This document shows, in pieces, positions 12,427 to 18,970 of a DNA stretch of 24,015 nucleotides (positions are counted from its first letter, which is position 1; every line of letters starts with the position of its first letter). Location of the stretch: the IMG/VR virus record IMGVR_UViG_3300031857_001375, positions 1 through 24,015 of that record; one strand, given 5' to 3'. A model generated the notes under the pieces. The model made no database searches and was not told the DNA's origin. It saw only the letters and a program-made list of their open reading frames with translations. A program made the position numbers and the translations under genes. The DNA comes from a virus.

Positions 12427-12954
12427 TCAGATTGCCTCCGTAACGATCTTGGCACCCTTGAACTTGGAGCGAGCACCTTTGTTCTTGGTGTCAACGCCTG
12501 TCACCACCGCAACTTGCGGCGTGGCGGAACCAGTGTGCAGCAGAATATCATCTTTCTTCAGAACACCGGGAGTGCCGATGTAATGGGTTTCTTTGCCATT
12601 GATAGAGGCGCTGAAGGTGTAAGGCACAACTTCTTCCAGTTGGTCCTTGTCCAGAACGTGAATGGCACCGGTGGTCTTTTCCTCAATCAGATACTTGTTC
12701 TGACTGTTAGTGCCAATGTGGGTGCCGTAAGCGGTCTTGCCGTCAACAGTGAAGGAGTACAGGGTTTTGGTGTCAGTCATTTCAGTTTCTTGTTCGTAGG
12801 GTTTCAGGTCGGTGCCGTAGGTGTGAAAGGCTTGGCCGGACTCAAGGTAGACGCACTTGTAGTAACCTTGCATATTGGATTCTTGACGACAAACTACTTC
12901 TGCTGGTTTTTTGCCGTTGAGCTTGGTGACGAGGTCACCGATTTGAAATTTCAT
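12427..12954 (-). CDS. Two-domain phage protein (KOW-like plus TLYSFTVDGK domain)
   Basis: 175 residues. Residues 1-57 (MKFQIGDLVTKLNGKKPAEV, ending LKPYEQETE) look like a small barrel domain common in T4-like phages. From MTDTKTLYSFTVDGKTAYGT onward a second domain resembles separate cyanophage proteins that end F....IVTE.I. The inner ATG has a GAAACTGAA context, so it might also start there. The first ATG (12954) is exactly six bases after a TATAAC box, matching the leaderless arrangement. Confidence 0.75.
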   Translation of the reverse strand: MKFQIGDLVTKLNGKKPAEVVCRQESNMQGYYKCVYLESGQAFHTYGTDLKPYEQETEMTDTKTLYSFTVDGKTAYGTHIGTNSQNKYLIEEKTTGAIHVLDKDQLEEVVPYTFSASINGKETHYIGTPGVLKKDDILLHTGSATPQVAVVTGVDTKNKGARSKFKGAKIVTEAI

Positions 12955-12999
12955 CGTCTTGTTATAGAGGAACAAAAAAGGGGGGAGATTTATCCCCCC
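12955..12999 (-). promoter_or_regulatory. Intrinsic terminator plus leaderless-type -10 (variant)
   Basis: GGGGGG-ATAAATCT-CCCCCC then TTTTTT (12999-12974) ends the DUF932 transcript just after its stop codon. TATAAC (12966-12961) follows, with 6 bp to ATG 12954. No clear -35 and no CGGTTAACCG, so it is not a copy of the repeated cassette, although it shares the 6-bp spacing. Confidence 0.75.
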
Positions 13000-13006
13000 A
13001 GTAGGG

Positions 13007-13840
13007 TCACACAGCAGCCAGTTCGGTCAGCACTCGCATCGCACGCTGGTTGATGCGAGAACCCTGGCCAAAGTTGGCGTAGTTGAAGCGACCAGCCGAG
13101 GTCTTCCGCGAGTAGTTGGAAGCGTATTCGGTCACAGCGTTGAACGCATCGTAGAAGGTGCGACCTTCGTTACCGCGACCCGTGTAGAACAGACCGTTCA
13201 GTTGGGTCACAAAGGAGTCACGCATGGTGTCAACATCTTTCTGGTAGATCGCCTCCAGAGCGTTACGGAACTGCGCCTGGGAGCAAGGCGTAACGGCCAG
13301 CTTATCCACGTACTCGGCGTATTTTTTCATCGCACCGTTGACGTAGTCAACCACAGCGGTGGATTCAAGCACACGCTCGTTCACACCAGCCTGGTGACGG
13401 TACTTCTCGCTCAGGTCAGAGTAGGCCATTGCGAAAGTGTTACCGCAGATGACGCGAGTGGCCGAAGGACCGATTGCAACGCTGGCGTTACCAACGTGGC
13501 CGTTCAGAAGGGTGATGTAAGCCTTGTAGTTCTCGCCGATGACTTTGAACTCTTGGTTAACTTGGGCTTGGGCGAAGACCCGAGCACCGTTGTTCAGGTA
13601 ACCCATGTTCTCAACGGAGAGCAAACCTTCTTCAACCATGGGGTTGATCAGTTTCAGAAGGTCGCTGTTTTGAACCGTCTCGTAATTGGGAGACACGGAA
13701 CCGAGGCACTTACCGTTGTCATCGCGGACTACGGCAACTTTCTCGTCCCACTTGATGGGTTGACCGTCGTTACCGGTGAAGAACAGGGGACGGTGAGACA
13801 CGGTCCAGTCGAGGTTGTTGGTGACAGCAAAAGCAGGCAT
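13007..13840 (-). CDS. DUF932 / phage-plasmid-like protein
   Basis: 277 residues. NLDWTVSHRPLFFTGNDGQP, then VVRDDNGKCLGSVSPNYETV and QNSDLLKLINPMVEEGLLSV belong to the DUF932 (TIGR03299) family found in phages and plasmids. A conserved RVICGNTFAMAYSD segment and C-terminal GRTFYDAFNAVTEYASN also fit. Function is not established. The start at 13840 (MPAFAVTNN) is chosen because the promoter lies between it and the upstream in-frame start. It is the only cassette-driven gene with a leader (about 26 bases). A terminator follows the stop. Confidence 0.88.
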   Translation of the reverse strand: MPAFAVTNNLDWTVSHRPLFFTGNDGQPIKWDEKVAVVRDDNGKCLGSVSPNYETVQNSDLLKLINPMVEEGLLSVENMGYLNNGARVFAQAQVNQEFKVIGENYKAYITLLNGHVGNASVAIGPSATRVICGNTFAMAYSDLSEKYRHQAGVNERVLESTAVVDYVNGAMKKYAEYVDKLAVTPCSQAQFRNALEAIYQKDVDTMRDSFVTQLNGLFYTGRGNEGRTFYDAFNAVTEYASNYSRKTSAGRFNYANFGQGSRINQRAMRVLTELAAV

Positions 13841-13938
13841 GTTGTTTTCGGAAGTTGTTTGAACTGTAAGTATTATAGCGGGTTTTGGGACGGAAGTAAA
13901 GCGGGTAAACCGCCCCGGCAAGGTACGGGAAACCGCCC
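13841..13938 (-). promoter_or_regulatory. Terminator-promoter cassette F, with leader
   Basis: Variant palindrome CGGTTTCCCG, hairpin GGGCGGTTTACCCGC plus TTT, -35-like TTTACT (13900-13895), 17 bp, TATAAT (13877-13872), then about 31 bp to ATG 13840. The only copy with a consensus -10 and a 5' leader. Confidence 0.8.
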
Positions 13939-14151
13939 TCAGCGCACGCAGTAGTCGCGCGAGCGAGTCCAGCCGATGGGGCAGGTTTCTCCACCATTGT
14001 AGAAAACTTGGGTGTTACCTTCAGGAACGCAGGCACCACCGGACGCAAACGTTCGGATTGGGCAGCTGCCAAATTTCTGCACAGGAATGCTCTGTGCCAG
14101 GACAACTTGGCCGAAGATCACAGAGCCGAGGCAAAACAGAAACGGTTTCAT
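13939..14151 (-). CDS. Secreted Cys-rich small protein
   Basis: 70 residues. MKPFLFCLGSVIFGQVVLAQ is a signal peptide with cleavage likely after VLA. The mature part has four Cys in two similar halves: SCPIRTFASGGACVPEG and TCPIGWTRSRDYCVR, that is two CPxxxxxSxxxCV units. From memory, bacterial proteins with CPSGY..SGNYCV repeats look alike. It is probably exported to the periplasm, with unknown role. Start at 14151 gives a proper signal peptide and an ATGA overlap with the upstream gene. Its stop abuts cassette F. Confidence 0.75.
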   Translation of the reverse strand: MKPFLFCLGSVIFGQVVLAQSIPVQKFGSCPIRTFASGGACVPEGNTQVFYNGGETCPIGWTRSRDYCVR

Positions 14152-14384
14152 TCTGAGAGATTCAGGTCGTTTATGAACAGAAAAGAAAGGCCAGCGTCGC
14201 AAGCGTCCGCCATGAAAAGACCTTCGTTGCGAAGCAGTTCCGCATCAGCATGGTTTCCTTGTTTATAGAGGAACTCAACCTGATCAGCCATGTCTTCAAG
14301 ACGACTCGCAACGAGCGTCTGAAGTTCAATTCCGCGCATATTTTCGAATTCCTCGATGAAATAAGAGTGTTCGGTGTGGTTCAC
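14148..14384 (-). CDS. Unknown 78-residue helical protein, GTG start
   Basis: GTG at 14384 overlaps the stop of the upstream gene as GTGA. Helical throughout: IELQTLVASRLEDMADQVEF and QGNHADAELLRNEGLFMADA. Acidic. No family recognised; coupled to the secreted protein by ATGA. Confidence 0.65.
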   Translation of the reverse strand: MNHTEHSYFIEEFENMRGIELQTLVASRLEDMADQVEFLYKQGNHADAELLRNEGLFMADACDAGLSFLFINDLNLSE

Positions 14385-14521
14385 AGGTACTTGAGCTCCA
14401 GGGTTTGAATGATCGGCTCAATCTCACGAGCAGTGTAAGCAGTGGCGCTGTAAACACCGTCAACGTAAATGTCGTATCGGGGACCGAGGTGGGTACGGCG
14501 AACCTTGGTGGTGATTTCCAT
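14381..14521 (-). CDS. Unknown 46-residue protein, first gene after cassette G
   Basis: MEITTKVRRTHLGPRYDIYV then DGVYSATAYTAREIEPIIQT and LELKYL: two beta strands and a helix. Its ATG is six bases after a TATAGT box and its stop overlaps the GTG of the next gene. These two anchors support it although it is short. Function unknown. Confidence 0.68.
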   Translation of the reverse strand: MEITTKVRRTHLGPRYDIYVDGVYSATAYTAREIEPIIQTLELKYL

Positions 14522-14594
14522 GATATAACTATAGCTGGTTTTGGCACGGGAGTAAAGGGGGTAAACCGCCCTGGCGTGGGCGGGTAACCGCCCC
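14522..14594 (-). promoter_or_regulatory. Terminator-promoter cassette G, leaderless type
   Basis: Altered palindrome (GGGGCGGTTACCCG), hairpin GGGCGGTTTACCCCC plus TTT, -35-like TTTACT (14556-14551), 17 bp, TATAGT (14533-14528), 6 bp, ATG at 14521. Confidence 0.8.
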
Positions 14595-14595
14595 C

Positions 14596-14889
14596 TCAGG
14601 CGTCCCCGAACTCTTTCTTCAGGCGTTCGTACTCCCGGCGACGACTGTTTCGAATGAACTCTTCTCTATTGAGACGAGCGTTAAACTCCTCGTCATTTTC
14701 CTCTCTTCGCTTGGTTACCGTAAAGATTGCGGTAACGCAGTCGTAATATCCTCGCTTGGCTTCCAGCTCCACTTGCGTGAAACCTTGTTCCATCGCTTCC
14801 GTCAAATTTGCAATAGCTGTTTGAATGGAACAATAGTCGATGTCGAGTTGACGAGTCTCGGTAATTTGTTGACGTTTTTGCGCAGTCAT
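14596..14889 (-). CDS. Unknown 97-residue coiled-coil-like protein
   Basis: MTAQKRQQITETRQLDIDYC, then NLTEAMEQGFTQVELEAKRG and a highly charged C-terminal helix (REENDEEFNARLNREEFIRN, RRREYERLKKEF). Probably coiled coil. Starts ATGACT. The stop lies next to cassette G. No family recognised. Confidence 0.68.
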   Translation of the reverse strand: MTAQKRQQITETRQLDIDYCSIQTAIANLTEAMEQGFTQVELEAKRGYYDCVTAIFTVTKRREENDEEFNARLNREEFIRNSRRREYERLKKEFGDA

Positions 14890-14902
14890 TGTTTTGTAAT
14901 TT

Positions 14903-15136
14903 TCAGGTTTTGGTAAGGGCTTGTTTTTGAGCCTCGATCCAGCGGCTTTCGAAAACTTCCCTCATACCGTCGCGAAAAGCGAGGATGGCTGCTTGCTGAG
15001 CTTTACTGTGCAGAGAGTCTGCCAAGTAAGTCGCGTGGTGGTGAACCAAGCTCTCGAAGTCTCTCGCTCCGGCTTCGTACGCTTTTGCGTAGAACTCTTT
15101 CAGGTCGGATGTCAGTGAATCGATGGCGTCAGTCAT
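14903..15136 (-). CDS. Unknown 77-residue helical protein
   Basis: MTDAIDSLTSDLKEFYAKAY, EAGARDFESLVHHHATYLAD, SKAQQAAILAFRDGMREVFE. All-helical. Start at the ATG at 15136, which overlaps the upstream gene by 8 bases; longer in-frame versions would cover that gene. No function assigned. Confidence 0.65.
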   Translation of the reverse strand: MTDAIDSLTSDLKEFYAKAYEAGARDFESLVHHHATYLADSLHSKAQQAAILAFRDGMREVFESRWIEAQKQALTKT

Positions 15137-15347
15137 TGTTGTCCCAGTCAGCAACTGTGGTATAGGTTTCGATAAGAACAAGCAACAAGCCACGGTAATC
15201 ACCCCGGACGGCTGCAATCGCTTCTTCGCGAGTCGGATAACCGTATCGGTTGAAGACGTAATCACCCCAACTGGTTATGGGGTCCGACAGATGACCTTCT
15301 CCAGAGAGAAGCTTCCAGCAGTAACTAACTTCGAGCTTTGTTTTCAT
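15129..15347 (-). CDS. Small protein, CWKL....ITSWGDYVFN family
   Basis: 72 residues from ATG 15347. VSYCWKLLSGEGHLSDPITS followed by WGDYVFNRYGYPTREEAIAA resembles a small phage/cyanobacterial family I recall by the ITSWGD..FN.YG segment. An alternative TTG start at 15386 would overlap the phosphatase stop as TTGA and add 13 residues. Function unknown. Confidence 0.65.
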   Translation of the reverse strand: MKTKLEVSYCWKLLSGEGHLSDPITSWGDYVFNRYGYPTREEAIAAVRGDYRGLLLVLIETYTTVADWDNND

Positions 15348-15382
15348 TTTGTGGAGGTCATAAACAACAAGTGGAATTGTAA

Positions 15383-16099
15383 TCAAGCTCGAATTTCAAC
15401 GAGTTCCTTCCGGTGGCAGTCCCAGAGGACCAGGGCAGGCGACTCTTCGCAGAACCACGACCGCTTGACCCCACCGCAACCGGCATCGAGCACCAAAGAA
15501 TTCTCGGTTGAGCAAACCACGTGGTAGTGTCCGGCGACGCGCACCCAGGGCCGCTCGCTGGCGTGCTCCCACCAGAATACACGACCTTTTCCTTCTTTAC
15601 TGTTTGGTCCGTACATCATCAGGCTCTTCGCCTTCTTCGGCACGTCAAATACCATGTGAAACAGCGGGTAATCAGGCACTTCGAGCCAGGAAGGGAAGTA
15701 TGCGTGTGAGCATCTGTACTCCTGGTTTGAATCATCGCGAAAACAGAAGCCGTAAGGCATCGTTTCCAGCCACTGGCCCACTTCCGACAGCGGAATCTCA
15801 GCCGCCGCGAAATCTTCAATCGTGCGAGCCAACTCAGGCGAAACGTGAACGTTATTTCCGCGAATGTATCGCTCCAGCTTGTCCTGGTGGTTGGAACGCA
15901 GAACAATCGCACCCAGTTCTTTCTGAGCTTGCTTCAGCAGCTGGTACACACCAGCGGAATCGCTGAAGTCGCAGCGGGAGTCAAACACATCGCCCAGAAT
16001 TACGGGAATCAGAGCGTTGTTTTGGCAATAGGCCAAAGCCTCCCACAGAGGGCGATACTGCGAGTGAATATCGCCGATCAGACAGTAGTTACGGTTCAT
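15383..16099 (-). CDS. Calcineurin-like metallophosphoesterase (second copy type)
   Basis: 238 residues. CLIGDIHSQY (6-15), VILGDVFDSR, LRSNHQDKLERYI (an NH-type motif III in place of GNHE) and VAGHYHVVCS supply the metal ligands of the calcineurin fold. The loops differ strongly from the phosphatase at 2668-3360, so it is a separate lineage with perhaps another substrate. The start lies three bases after the stop of the upstream gene. Candidate substrates are nucleotides, RNA ends or proteins; none is indicated by the sequence. Confidence 0.85.
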   Translation of the reverse strand: MNRNYCLIGDIHSQYRPLWEALAYCQNNALIPVILGDVFDSRCDFSDSAGVYQLLKQAQKELGAIVLRSNHQDKLERYIRGNNVHVSPELARTIEDFAAAEIPLSEVGQWLETMPYGFCFRDDSNQEYRCSHAYFPSWLEVPDYPLFHMVFDVPKKAKSLMMYGPNSKEGKGRVFWWEHASERPWVRVAGHYHVVCSTENSLVLDAGCGGVKRSWFCEESPALVLWDCHRKELVEIRA

Positions 16100-16102
16100 T
16101 AT

Positions 16103-16336
16103 TCAAGAACCACCGTAAACGTAATCCTTAACACCTTCTTCCTCGTCTACAACTTGGTAGACCGAGTAGGAGTTATTTTTGACGGCATCGTCGTACTCTT
16201 TCATATGCCAGCCGAACTCCTCCTCGAACAGCTCACGACAACGCTCCAGCGAGGAAGCAGCGATCACGACCATGCCCGCCGTGTAATCGTACAGGACGTC
16301 GTGGATGATGTACAGGTTCATTTTCTTCATTTCCAT
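16103..16336 (-). CDS. Unknown 77-residue protein
   Basis: MEMKKMNLYIIHDVLYDYTA, then GMVVIAASSLERCRELFEEE and an acidic tail ending DYVYGGS. Small alpha/beta domain. The start at 16336 is fixed by the -10 six bases upstream, although an inner ATG (MKKMNLY) is two codons on. It heads the unit that includes the second phosphoesterase. Confidence 0.7.
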   Translation of the reverse strand: MEMKKMNLYIIHDVLYDYTAGMVVIAASSLERCRELFEEEFGWHMKEYDDAVKNNSYSVYQVVDEEEGVKDYVYGGS

Positions 16337-16410
16337 ACCTTTAGTATAGCTCACTTCCCCCGTTTTCGAAAGGGGGGCAAACCGCCCTCCCAGGTACGGT
16401 TAACCGCCCC
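16337..16410 (-). promoter_or_regulatory. Terminator-promoter cassette H, leaderless type
   Basis: Palindrome CGGTTAACCG, hairpin GGGCGGTTTGCCCCCC plus TTT, -35-like TTTCGA (16371-16366), 17 bp, TATACT (16348-16343), 6 bp, ATG at 16336. Confidence 0.82.
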
Positions 16411-16423
16411 CCCTCCATGGCGC

Positions 16424-16948
16424 TCAGTCGTGGTTGCCGCTGTAATCTTCAACCTGGAAACCATCCCGCGTGGCGATTACCCGGTTGTCATCACCGAACA
16501 TTCCCAGCATGGGACCCTCAAAGGCGGAATTGCACAGCATCTTGGAAAGTGCCGCCATACTCCCCTTGTTGATACCTTCTGGGCGGCGGAGTAGATCAAG
16601 GTCTTCCACGTTCAAGCGGTTAGCTGCATTCTCTAGATACTTCAGGCCCCAATGCGTACACGCCCAAATGTCTTCTTTCTCACCGTCATAGTCTTCCCAG
16701 CGGATTTGATCCAGGTCTTCAGGTTCGATCGCGTTGGTGAAGACGCAGTCTTTCACTGAGAATGTGCAGGGCGCTCCATCGTTGAAATAAGGTGCGTACT
16801 GCGTCCAAACAACTGCGTTAATCCCGGGGTTCAGTTCCCAGAACTTCTCAAACATCTTGGAAATTTCTGCGCGAGCACGGGTTTGAAACTCCCGTTGAAA
16901 CCCCTCAAACTGCTCAATCAGCTCATTCATCGTGTTTTCCGTTTTCAT
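16424..16948 (-). CDS. Conserved phage-type protein of unknown function
   Basis: 174 residues from ATG 16948 (TAATG junction with the upstream stop). An N-terminal helix (MNELIEQFEGFQREFQTRAR) is followed by MFEKFWELNPGINAVVWTQY and an aromatic, acidic core (CTFSVKDCVFTNA, RWEDYDGEKEDIW). I have a memory of similar phage proteins with W.QY.PYFNDG....F.V but cannot name them. A second start at MNELIE, six codons in, is possible. Confidence 0.7.
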   Translation of the reverse strand: MKTENTMNELIEQFEGFQREFQTRARAEISKMFEKFWELNPGINAVVWTQYAPYFNDGAPCTFSVKDCVFTNAIEPEDLDQIRWEDYDGEKEDIWACTHWGLKYLENAANRLNVEDLDLLRRPEGINKGSMAALSKMLCNSAFEGPMLGMFGDDNRVIATRDGFQVEDYSGNHD

Positions 16949-17310
16949 TAGTCGATCTTCAGTGGAATAAAGCGGGATTGTTTGTTGCCTTTGGATGTTC
17001 CAGACATCCACGGTTGTGGAGTCATGTTCTCCAGGTATTTTTCCACCGTGGGAATAAAACCGAGGTCCTGTATGATGTGGTCCTCGGCAATGTCCCTCGG
17101 TGAGTAAGTTATTCCTGCGGAGTTGGTTCGGACTCGGCCGAACATTTGCTCTACGAGGAAGCAACCGAACGCGGAATGCAGAATCGCCCGGTGGCGAAAG
17201 TCCGGAAAGGTTGCTTTGCTGCTGTCGATAAAGTCATCGATGTCAGCGTAGTCATCGGGAAGTCCTCCGTACTTTTTAGCGTGGAGTCTCCCGTGTAGAT
17301 AGGGTTTCAT
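16948..17310 (-). CDS. DUF6915-like phage/bacterial protein
   Basis: 120 residues. The layout MKPYLHGRLHAKKYGGLPDD, IDDFIDSSKATFPDFRHRAI, LHSAFG, then ITYSPRDIAEDHIIQDLGFI and PTVEKYL follows a small family (H..S....GG...DY..I..W.D.SK....DFRHRA..H...G.......FG) that I believe is DUF6915. Function unknown. It precedes the ligase stop by 50 bases without an obvious terminator. Confidence 0.7.
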   Translation of the reverse strand: MKPYLHGRLHAKKYGGLPDDYADIDDFIDSSKATFPDFRHRAILHSAFGCFLVEQMFGRVRTNSAGITYSPRDIAEDHIIQDLGFIPTVEKYLENMTPQPWMSGTSKGNKQSRFIPLKID

Positions 17311-17359
17311 CGTCAGGATTCAATCAGGGTTCGAGGGTCGCAGCTGGGCTGTGTTAAAG

Positions 17360-18433
17360 TCACAGGCCCAACAGGGCGTCGAGCTGCTTGGGCTTCATTT
17401 GCCCCACGAATTCCGTGAAGTTCGCGTACTTGCCGGCACGAATGCCGAACATTGCACCGGAAACATTCGGGTGGTTTTCGAGGACAATGCCCGCAAATTC
17501 CTTCTGGGAGTAACCTTCGTACAGTCGCACGAAGCCCTCAACCATGAACCCGATATCGCCGATACGATCGCGCAAAGCGTTGAACTCTGCGGAATGGTCG
17601 GGGAAGTGCAGCAGGAACTCGTCCAGATCGTCGTTCAGGTACAGCTCGGAGAAGTCAGGATCCCCGTTACCGCGAACGCGATGCAACTGAACGTAAACGT
17701 CGGACTTGACCTTGATTCGGTTACCGTTCGCGTCGCAAACGATGAAGCCTTCGTGGTCGGCACCGCGAGCGTTGACTGCGTCAACGATGTTGTCAGCACC
17801 GAAATTGAAGGACTCAGCCACCCAGAATACGCGGGAGAAATCACCCAGCGGCAACTCTACGAAATCGTTCGCACGATCCCGCACTGCCAGCAGCCGTAAC
17901 ATCGGCTCGTCGTACTTCACAACGATCCGGTTCTCGGCAGCGCACAACTCAAACACGTAGCAGTAATTCGGGTTCAGGTCGAAAGCGTTATAGCGCATGT
18001 ACCGGAAGGTATCCCAGAACAGCTCTTCAAACGACTTACCGGAATCACCAACGCTGCCAGCACCGCCGACAGAACCGGAGGTAGAAACAACCCACTGCAC
18101 ACCGTTCCAGAACAGTTTGATCAGCGAGCCATCATACTTCTCGTATACGTTCGCGGAGGACCAGTCAATCTCATCAGCTTCAGCTTCGCCCAGGTTGAAG
18201 AAACGGTCGAACGCGTAAGCTACCAGAGAGAAACCGTCGTCGTCTTTCTGAACTACGGCACCACGGCAAGCACGCACGATCGGGTTACCCTTGTCGGTAC
18301 CAATTACTCCGTACTTCAGGTTGAACAAACCAGGGAAACGGTCGTCCGTAGAAACGCGGATGTCCAGGTCCGCCAGGCGAGCCAGCCCATAGTCATTCAG
18401 CCAGTTGATCAGGTTGTTTCGCAAGTTATCCAT
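17360..18433 (-). CDS. rnlA-like: T4 Rnl1-type RNA ligase
   Basis: 357 residues, close to T4 Rnl1 (374). YEKYDGSLIKLFW gives motif I KxDGS with the nucleophile at K99; RACRGAVV (54-61) and AFDRFFNLGE (74-83) precede it as in T4; EGFIVCDANGNRIKVKSD gives motifs IV and V. It should seal 5'-phosphate to 3'-OH RNA ends using ATP, typically repairing cleaved tRNA anticodon loops. The start at 18433 is six bases after a TATGCT box. Its physiological partners would be the kinase and phosphatase at 2668-3818 and the tRNA array just beyond. Confidence 0.92.
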   Translation of the reverse strand: MDNLRNNLINWLNDYGLARLADLDIRVSTDDRFPGLFNLKYGVIGTDKGNPIVRACRGAVVQKDDDGFSLVAYAFDRFFNLGEAEADEIDWSSANVYEKYDGSLIKLFWNGVQWVVSTSGSVGGAGSVGDSGKSFEELFWDTFRYMRYNAFDLNPNYCYVFELCAAENRIVVKYDEPMLRLLAVRDRANDFVELPLGDFSRVFWVAESFNFGADNIVDAVNARGADHEGFIVCDANGNRIKVKSDVYVQLHRVRGNGDPDFSELYLNDDLDEFLLHFPDHSAEFNALRDRIGDIGFMVEGFVRLYEGYSQKEFAGIVLENHPNVSGAMFGIRAGKYANFTEFVGQMKPKQLDALLGL

Positions 18434-18504
18434 GCTATAAGCATAGCTCTTTTTGGCCCAGGGGTAAAGGGGGTAAACCGCCCTCCCAGGTACGGTTAAC
18501 CGTC
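18434..18504 (-). promoter_or_regulatory. Terminator-promoter cassette I, leaderless type
   Basis: Palindrome CGGTTAACCG, hairpin GGGCGGTTTACCCCC plus TTT, -35-like TTTACC (18468-18463), 17 bp, TATGCT (18445-18440), 6 bp, ATG at 18433. The upstream gene ends GAC GGT TAA within the palindrome. Confidence 0.82.
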
Positions 18505-18666
18505 CTTTTCGTTATCTTTGATCTCTTTTAGCATATTTTCAATCAAGATCAACCGATTTCCGATTTGCATCAACAGATCAGTCAAACCTTCGATTTCTTC
18601 GTGAATGTCCTGGTGATGAAACCGCAAGGGTTTCTGGATGATCTTACGGAGTTTTGCTTTTTTCAT
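18496..18666 (-). CDS. Unknown 56-residue protein
   Basis: MKKAKLRKIIQKPLRFHHQD, then HEEIEGLTDLLMQIGNRLIL and IENMLKEIKDNEKDG: a basic N-terminus and an amphipathic, leucine-rich helix, probably a coiled coil. I start it at 18666, 15 bases after the Val tRNA, because longer frames enter the tRNA. The stop belongs to cassette I. Confidence 0.65.
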   Translation of the reverse strand: MKKAKLRKIIQKPLRFHHQDIHEEIEGLTDLLMQIGNRLILIENMLKEIKDNEKDG

Positions 18667-18681
18667 TCTGTTATAGAGAAA

Positions 18682-18753
18682 TGCTCCCAGACGGATTTGA
18701 ACCGCCGACAATCTCGGTGTAAACGAGGTGCTCTACCGCTGAGCTATAGGAGC
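18682..18753 (-). tRNA. tRNA-Val(TAC)
   Basis: Acceptor GCTCCTA/TGGGAGC, anticodon loop TTTACAC on stem CTCG/CGAG, T-arm GGCGG-TTCAAAT-CCGTC, discriminator A. Confidence 0.9.
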
Positions 18754-18825
18754 TAACGGCCCTTTTGTTGACGGTGTGAAGCCGAACTCCGGGGTACTTG
18801 CAAGTTTGGACCTTACTTTCCCCGA

Positions 18826-18898
18826 TCCGCCGTGCGGGAATCGAACCCGCTATCCAACTCCCTTGTCGGGGTGTCATTGCCATTTAGACTACCGGCGG
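18826..18898 (-). tRNA. Aberrant tRNA-like gene, anticodon unclear
   Basis: Acceptor CCGCCGG/ACGGCGG (one G.A mismatch), D-arm GTC..TGGC..GAC and T-arm GCGGG-TTCGATT-CCCGC are good. The anticodon region CACCCCGACAAGGGAGT gives only a 5-bp stem with a bulge and a 6-base loop without U33. It may be a damaged Glu-like tRNA or a non-decoding tRNA-like RNA. Confidence 0.5.
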
Positions 18899-18945
18899 AA
18901 GGTGGCCCGTAACGTGGGCCAATCGTCACACTTTTCGGGTCACTG

Positions 18946-18961
18946 GAGCCCCGAAGGGCTC
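18946..18961 (-). terminator. UUCG hairpin after the SLH gene
   Basis: GAGCCC-TTCG-GGGCTC, perfect 6-bp stem, 9 bases after the stop codon of the SLH protein. No T-tract follows, so it may protect or process the mRNA end instead of terminating. Confidence 0.5.
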
Positions 18962-18970
18962 AGCACTAAA

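Noticed and set aside
12514-13053. 179-codon plus-strand frame rich in Val, Gly and Phe
   Set aside because: Mirror of the two-domain protein and the terminator behind DUF932; biased composition is typical of an antisense shadow.
13202-13954. 250-codon plus-strand open frame
   Set aside because: It is antisense to the well-supported DUF932 gene, has no family resemblance, and its length follows from the codon pattern of the real gene.
14326-14547. 73-codon minus-strand frame MPKPAIVISWKS...
   Set aside because: It overlaps the promoter cassette and the 46-residue gene, which has exact promoter spacing and a GTGA junction.
15845-16594. 249-codon plus-strand open frame
   Set aside because: Antisense to the phosphoesterase, a small gene, a promoter cassette and part of the next gene; no coherent protein features.
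17351-17899. 182-codon plus-strand frame opposite the RNA ligase
   Set aside because: The ligase motifs on the minus strand are decisive.
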